NCBI GenBank assembly: GCA_902475445.1
Contig: CABRZN010000119.1
Coordinates: 1 to 5,321, forward strand
Length of the DNA stretch: 5,321 bases
Direction: 5' to 3'
Source: an uncultured Collinsella sp.
GTDB lineage: Bacteria > Actinomycetota > Coriobacteriia > Coriobacteriales > Coriobacteriaceae
The position numbers were made by a program, and so were the translations under genes. Shown one piece after another: positions 5,308 through 5,321 of this stretch. The notes under the pieces are model-generated. The model was not told where the DNA came from and made no database searches. It saw only the letters and a list, made by a program, of their open reading frames with translations. Each line of letters opens with the position of its first letter. Within the stretch, counting starts at the first letter, position 1.

Positions 5308-5321
5308 GTTCGTTTTCTATA

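Overview
The window reads as chromosomal DNA of an actinobacterium, most likely a gut coriobacterium close to Collinsella. The basis is GC-rich codon use, a GarA/OdhI-type FHA gene followed by a MerR-family (FtsR/Rv1828-like) gene, and neighbours typical of that class: a secreted coiled-coil NlpC/P60 hydrolase, a DegV protein and a DUF1836 protein. The genus is inferred from protein style and gene order, not from a marker gene.

Layout. Bases 1-3578 hold five genes on the plus strand that look like one transcription unit: the 3' part of a CDP-alcohol phosphatidyltransferase (phospholipid synthesis), a small FHA phosphosignalling protein, a MerR-type regulator, adenine phosphoribosyltransferase (apt), and a secreted cell-wall endopeptidase. 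The gaps after the FHA, MerR and apt genes are 3, 40 and 32 bases. The 66-base gap before the FHA gene might hold a weak internal promoter. A strong intrinsic terminator at 3603-3646 ends the unit. A short control region (3647-3744) follows, with a perfect 16-bp inverted repeat, a consensus TATAAT -10 box and a perfect 8-bp dyad centred near the expected start point. It leads into a single degV gene (3745-4611). A 15-bp hairpin, T-rich on both sides, separates degV from a convergent minus-strand DUF1836 gene (4685-5296), whose ribosome binding site is at the right edge.

How the genes may work together. The order pgsA-like / garA-like / MerR matches, in condensed form, the Mycobacterium tuberculosis region Rv1822 (pgsA2) ... 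Rv1827 (garA) - Rv1828. In Corynebacterium the MerR protein (FtsR) lies next to odhI and activates ftsZ. The first unit could therefore link membrane lipid synthesis, Ser/Thr-kinase signalling, division control and peptidoglycan remodelling, with apt as a housekeeping passenger. degV probably encodes a fatty-acid-binding protein under its own tight control.

No phage, insertion sequence, CRISPR array, tRNA or rRNA was seen. The least explained parts are the degV control region, the hairpin with a rare-codon patch inside the MerR gene, the altered kinase-target motif in the FHA protein, and the missing C-terminal histidine motif in DegV.
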